Shown: positions 62,662 through 64,000 of the stretch, piece after piece
Layout of the letters: each line of letters begins with the position of its first letter
Numbering within the stretch: position 1 is the first letter of the stretch
Translations under genes and position numbers: made by a program
Assembly (NCBI GenBank): GCA_964392775.1
Contig: CAYMRD010000002.1
Location: forward strand, 131,006 to 195,005
Direction of reading: 5' to 3'
Length of the DNA: 64,000 nucleotides
DNA from: UKL13-3 sp964392775
Lineage (GTDB): Bacteria > Bacteroidota > Bacteroidia > UKL13-3
Notes under the pieces: generated by a model
Seen by the model: only the letters and a program-made list of their open reading frames with translations
Told to the model about the DNA's origin: nothing
The model's database searches: none

Positions 62662-63615
62662 ATGCGTGCAGAACGATTTAAAGTTATAACAGTTGAAAGT
62701 GATTTCGGAGCCGGAAAAAAAGGCGCGGCCAAAGGTCCTCAGGCATTGTTAAGCCTCTTACAACAACAAAACTTCTCAGCCTTTGATGTATTTAACTACA
62801 ACCGTTTAGTTCCTCAGGAACTACCTCAAACCGAAGAAACCCCTTACGGAAAAAATATTGAGAACATCAAAAACTATCAGGAAAAAATTGTAGAACAGAT
62901 ACAAGACACACTGCGTTTACATAAAACTCCTTTTATCCTTTCGGGCGACCATAGCAGTGCCAATGCGTTGATATCGGGCATCAAGGATTACCATGCCAAC
63001 AGCCGTATCGGAGTGATTTGGATCGATGCTCATGCCGATTTACACAGTCCGTATACTACGCCTTCGGGCAATATTCACGGTATGCCCATTGCTGCCCTGA
63101 TGGGTGATGACCACCGTGAGATGGCAAAAAATAGTCCGAAAGAAGTTACCCGTAATTTTTGGGAAACCCTGAAAAAACTGGGGCGCAGACGAATCACCCC
63201 AAAAATTCAGGGACGTGATCTGGTGTTTATTGCCTTGCGCAGCACCGAAGAAGAAGAAGAAAAAATCATCACCAAAGAAGGCATTAAAGCTTTTAGACCG
63301 GAAGATATTCGCCAGTTGGGCATTGAAGCTGTAGCCGAACAAACCCTGAATCACCTTCACAACTGCCAGTATATTTTCGTGAGTTTTGACGTAGACAGTT
63401 TGGATACACGTTATTCTGTTGGAACCGGAACGCCTGTTGAAGACGGGCTCACCACCGAACAAGCCGCACATTTGATCAAAACCTTTTGCAACAGTGATAA
63501 GCTGGTCGGCATGGAAATAACGGAAATCAATCCCGATTTGGATACCGAACACCCGATGCCGGAAGTTATTAGCAAATTAGTGCAGAATGTTTTTTCGGAG
63601 AAAGTCAGCGGTTAA
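62662..63615 (+). CDS. Arginase/ureohydrolase-family enzyme
   Basis: Manganese hydrolase that cleaves a guanidino- or formimino-type substrate; arginase is most likely. 317 aa with the four conserved motifs: FILSGDHSSA (metal His), GVIWIDAHADLH (Asp/His pair), GNIHGMPIA, and FVSFDVDSLD (Asp pair), plus GTGTPVEDGLT near 255-265, an arginase-like substrate loop. The length is near the usual 300. Arginase, agmatinase and formiminoglutamase share all four metal motifs, so the substrate is inferred from the overall pattern and is not proven. No urea-cycle or histidine-degradation gene is adjacent. Confidence 0.9.
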   Translation: MRAERFKVITVESDFGAGKKGAAKGPQALLSLLQQQNFSAFDVFNYNRLVPQELPQTEETPYGKNIENIKNYQEKIVEQIQDTLRLHKTPFILSGDHSSANALISGIKDYHANSRIGVIWIDAHADLHSPYTTPSGNIHGMPIAALMGDDHREMAKNSPKEVTRNFWETLKKLGRRRITPKIQGRDLVFIALRSTEEEEEKIITKEGIKAFRPEDIRQLGIEAVAEQTLNHLHNCQYIFVSFDVDSLDTRYSVGTGTPVEDGLTTEQAAHLIKTFCNSDKLVGMEITEINPDLDTEHPMPEVISKLVQNVFSEKVSG

Positions 63616-64000
63616 TCGGTCAGCAGTCCTCGGTTGCAGTTTGCTAAAGAAATAACTTGACATCTCAATAATCAAGCCTTCTCTGCTCACAGATGCCACA
63701 GATTTTCACGGAATAATTGACTATGCTGAAGCTTCAGTGAATGAACGTTTGTGTATAGAGCTTGTTTCGGGAATTGTTTCGAAGCGAAAGAATCAGTTTC
63801 ACACAGAGCGCACGGAGAAGACACAGAGAACCACAGATCCCAGTCAACCGAAAGTTCAACCCTGTGGTCCTCTGTGTTTTCTTTGTATTTCTCTCTGTGT
63901 GAACTCTTACTGGGATATTCCTCCATATTTAACATTATTAACCATTCAACATAATTAGTCGCCCCTCAAAAAGTCGGTTTTGGATTTAATTGCATATTGA
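63616..64000. repeat. Repeat-rich end of the window (ACACAGAG foldback unit)
   Basis: Opens with TTAATCGGTCAGCAGTCC, shared with 51308. A foldback unit at 63796-63906 starts GTTTCACACAGAG, has GACACAGAGAACCACAGA pairing with TCTGTGTTTTCTTTG and closes CTCTCTGTGTGAACTC. It is a single-unit relative of the tandem array at 50355-50562. No gene is supported; the short ORFs here arise from the repeat. Confidence 0.65.

Overview
The window is a chromosomal segment of a Bacteroidota bacterium, most likely from the Chitinophagales/Sphingobacteriales side of the phylum and probably from a draft or metagenome assembly, because it carries one run of exactly 100 Ns. Evidence for the phylum: many secreted proteins end in type IX secretion (T9SS) sorting domains of type A or B; a GldC gliding protein, a DUF5723 barrel, a Porin_10-like porin, DUF4294 and choice-of-anchor B and I proteins are present; Shine-Dalgarno sequences are not apparent; and Bacteroidota-type -7 boxes (TAnnTTTG) lie just upstream of many starts. 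It reads mostly as ordinary housekeeping and cell-envelope DNA, with intergenic spaces rich in dispersed foldback repeats. No phage, integrase, transposase, CRISPR array, toxin-antitoxin or defence locus was seen.

Layout. 1-3.9 kb: minus-strand RND efflux operon (permease cut by the window edge, adaptor lipoprotein, small upstream ORF), with MITE-like elements between its genes. 4.2-8.5 kb: a large T9SS-exported beta-helix protein carrying a phage-tail-like module, and an unrecognised exported protein. 8.8-10.8 kb: tRNA-Ser, an RIC/YtfE-type di-iron repair protein, and trpS. 10.9-16.3 kb: a complete second RND pump (adaptor, permease, TolC-like channel). 16.4-22.3 kb: a minus-strand envelope operon of unknown function (membrane-anchored 913-aa protein, lipoprotein, DUF5723 barrel). 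22.4-27.0 kb: DUF423 protein, DnaQ-like exonuclease, NtrC-type regulator, lipB and lpxK. 27.1-33.7 kb: a tight run of two tandem choice-of-anchor B proteins, a porin and an LtaS-like sulfatase-fold enzyme. 33.7-36.8 kb: gldC and the Kdo genes kdsD and kdsA, with a GNAT gene between them. 36.8-41.8 kb: an MFS transporter and a giant PKD/T9SS type B protein. 42-47.2 kb: mtaB, an enlarged lgt, DUF4294, an ECF sigma factor with a small partner, and an OM barrel. 47.4-55.2 kb: uvrA, a TetR regulator, a PepSY-like protein and lon. 55.6-61.4 kb: two T9SS cargo proteins, the first interrupted by the assembly gap. 62-63.6 kb: smpB and an arginase-family gene.

Functional themes are envelope biogenesis (lpxK, kdsD, kdsA, lgt, porin, RND pumps), T9SS cargo and gliding, and information maintenance (uvrA, lon, smpB, mtaB, trpS).

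The points most worth a second look are: uvrA contains an in-frame low-complexity insert that resembles an intergenic repeat and ends in a heptanucleotide tandem repeat; the assembly gap falls in a 543-bp protein-domain repeat, and a gap of 363 bp restores a single reading frame; several -7 boxes sit 3-7 nt before the ATG, suggesting leaderless or near-leaderless mRNAs; and several families of foldback or palindromic intergenic repeats recur through the window.
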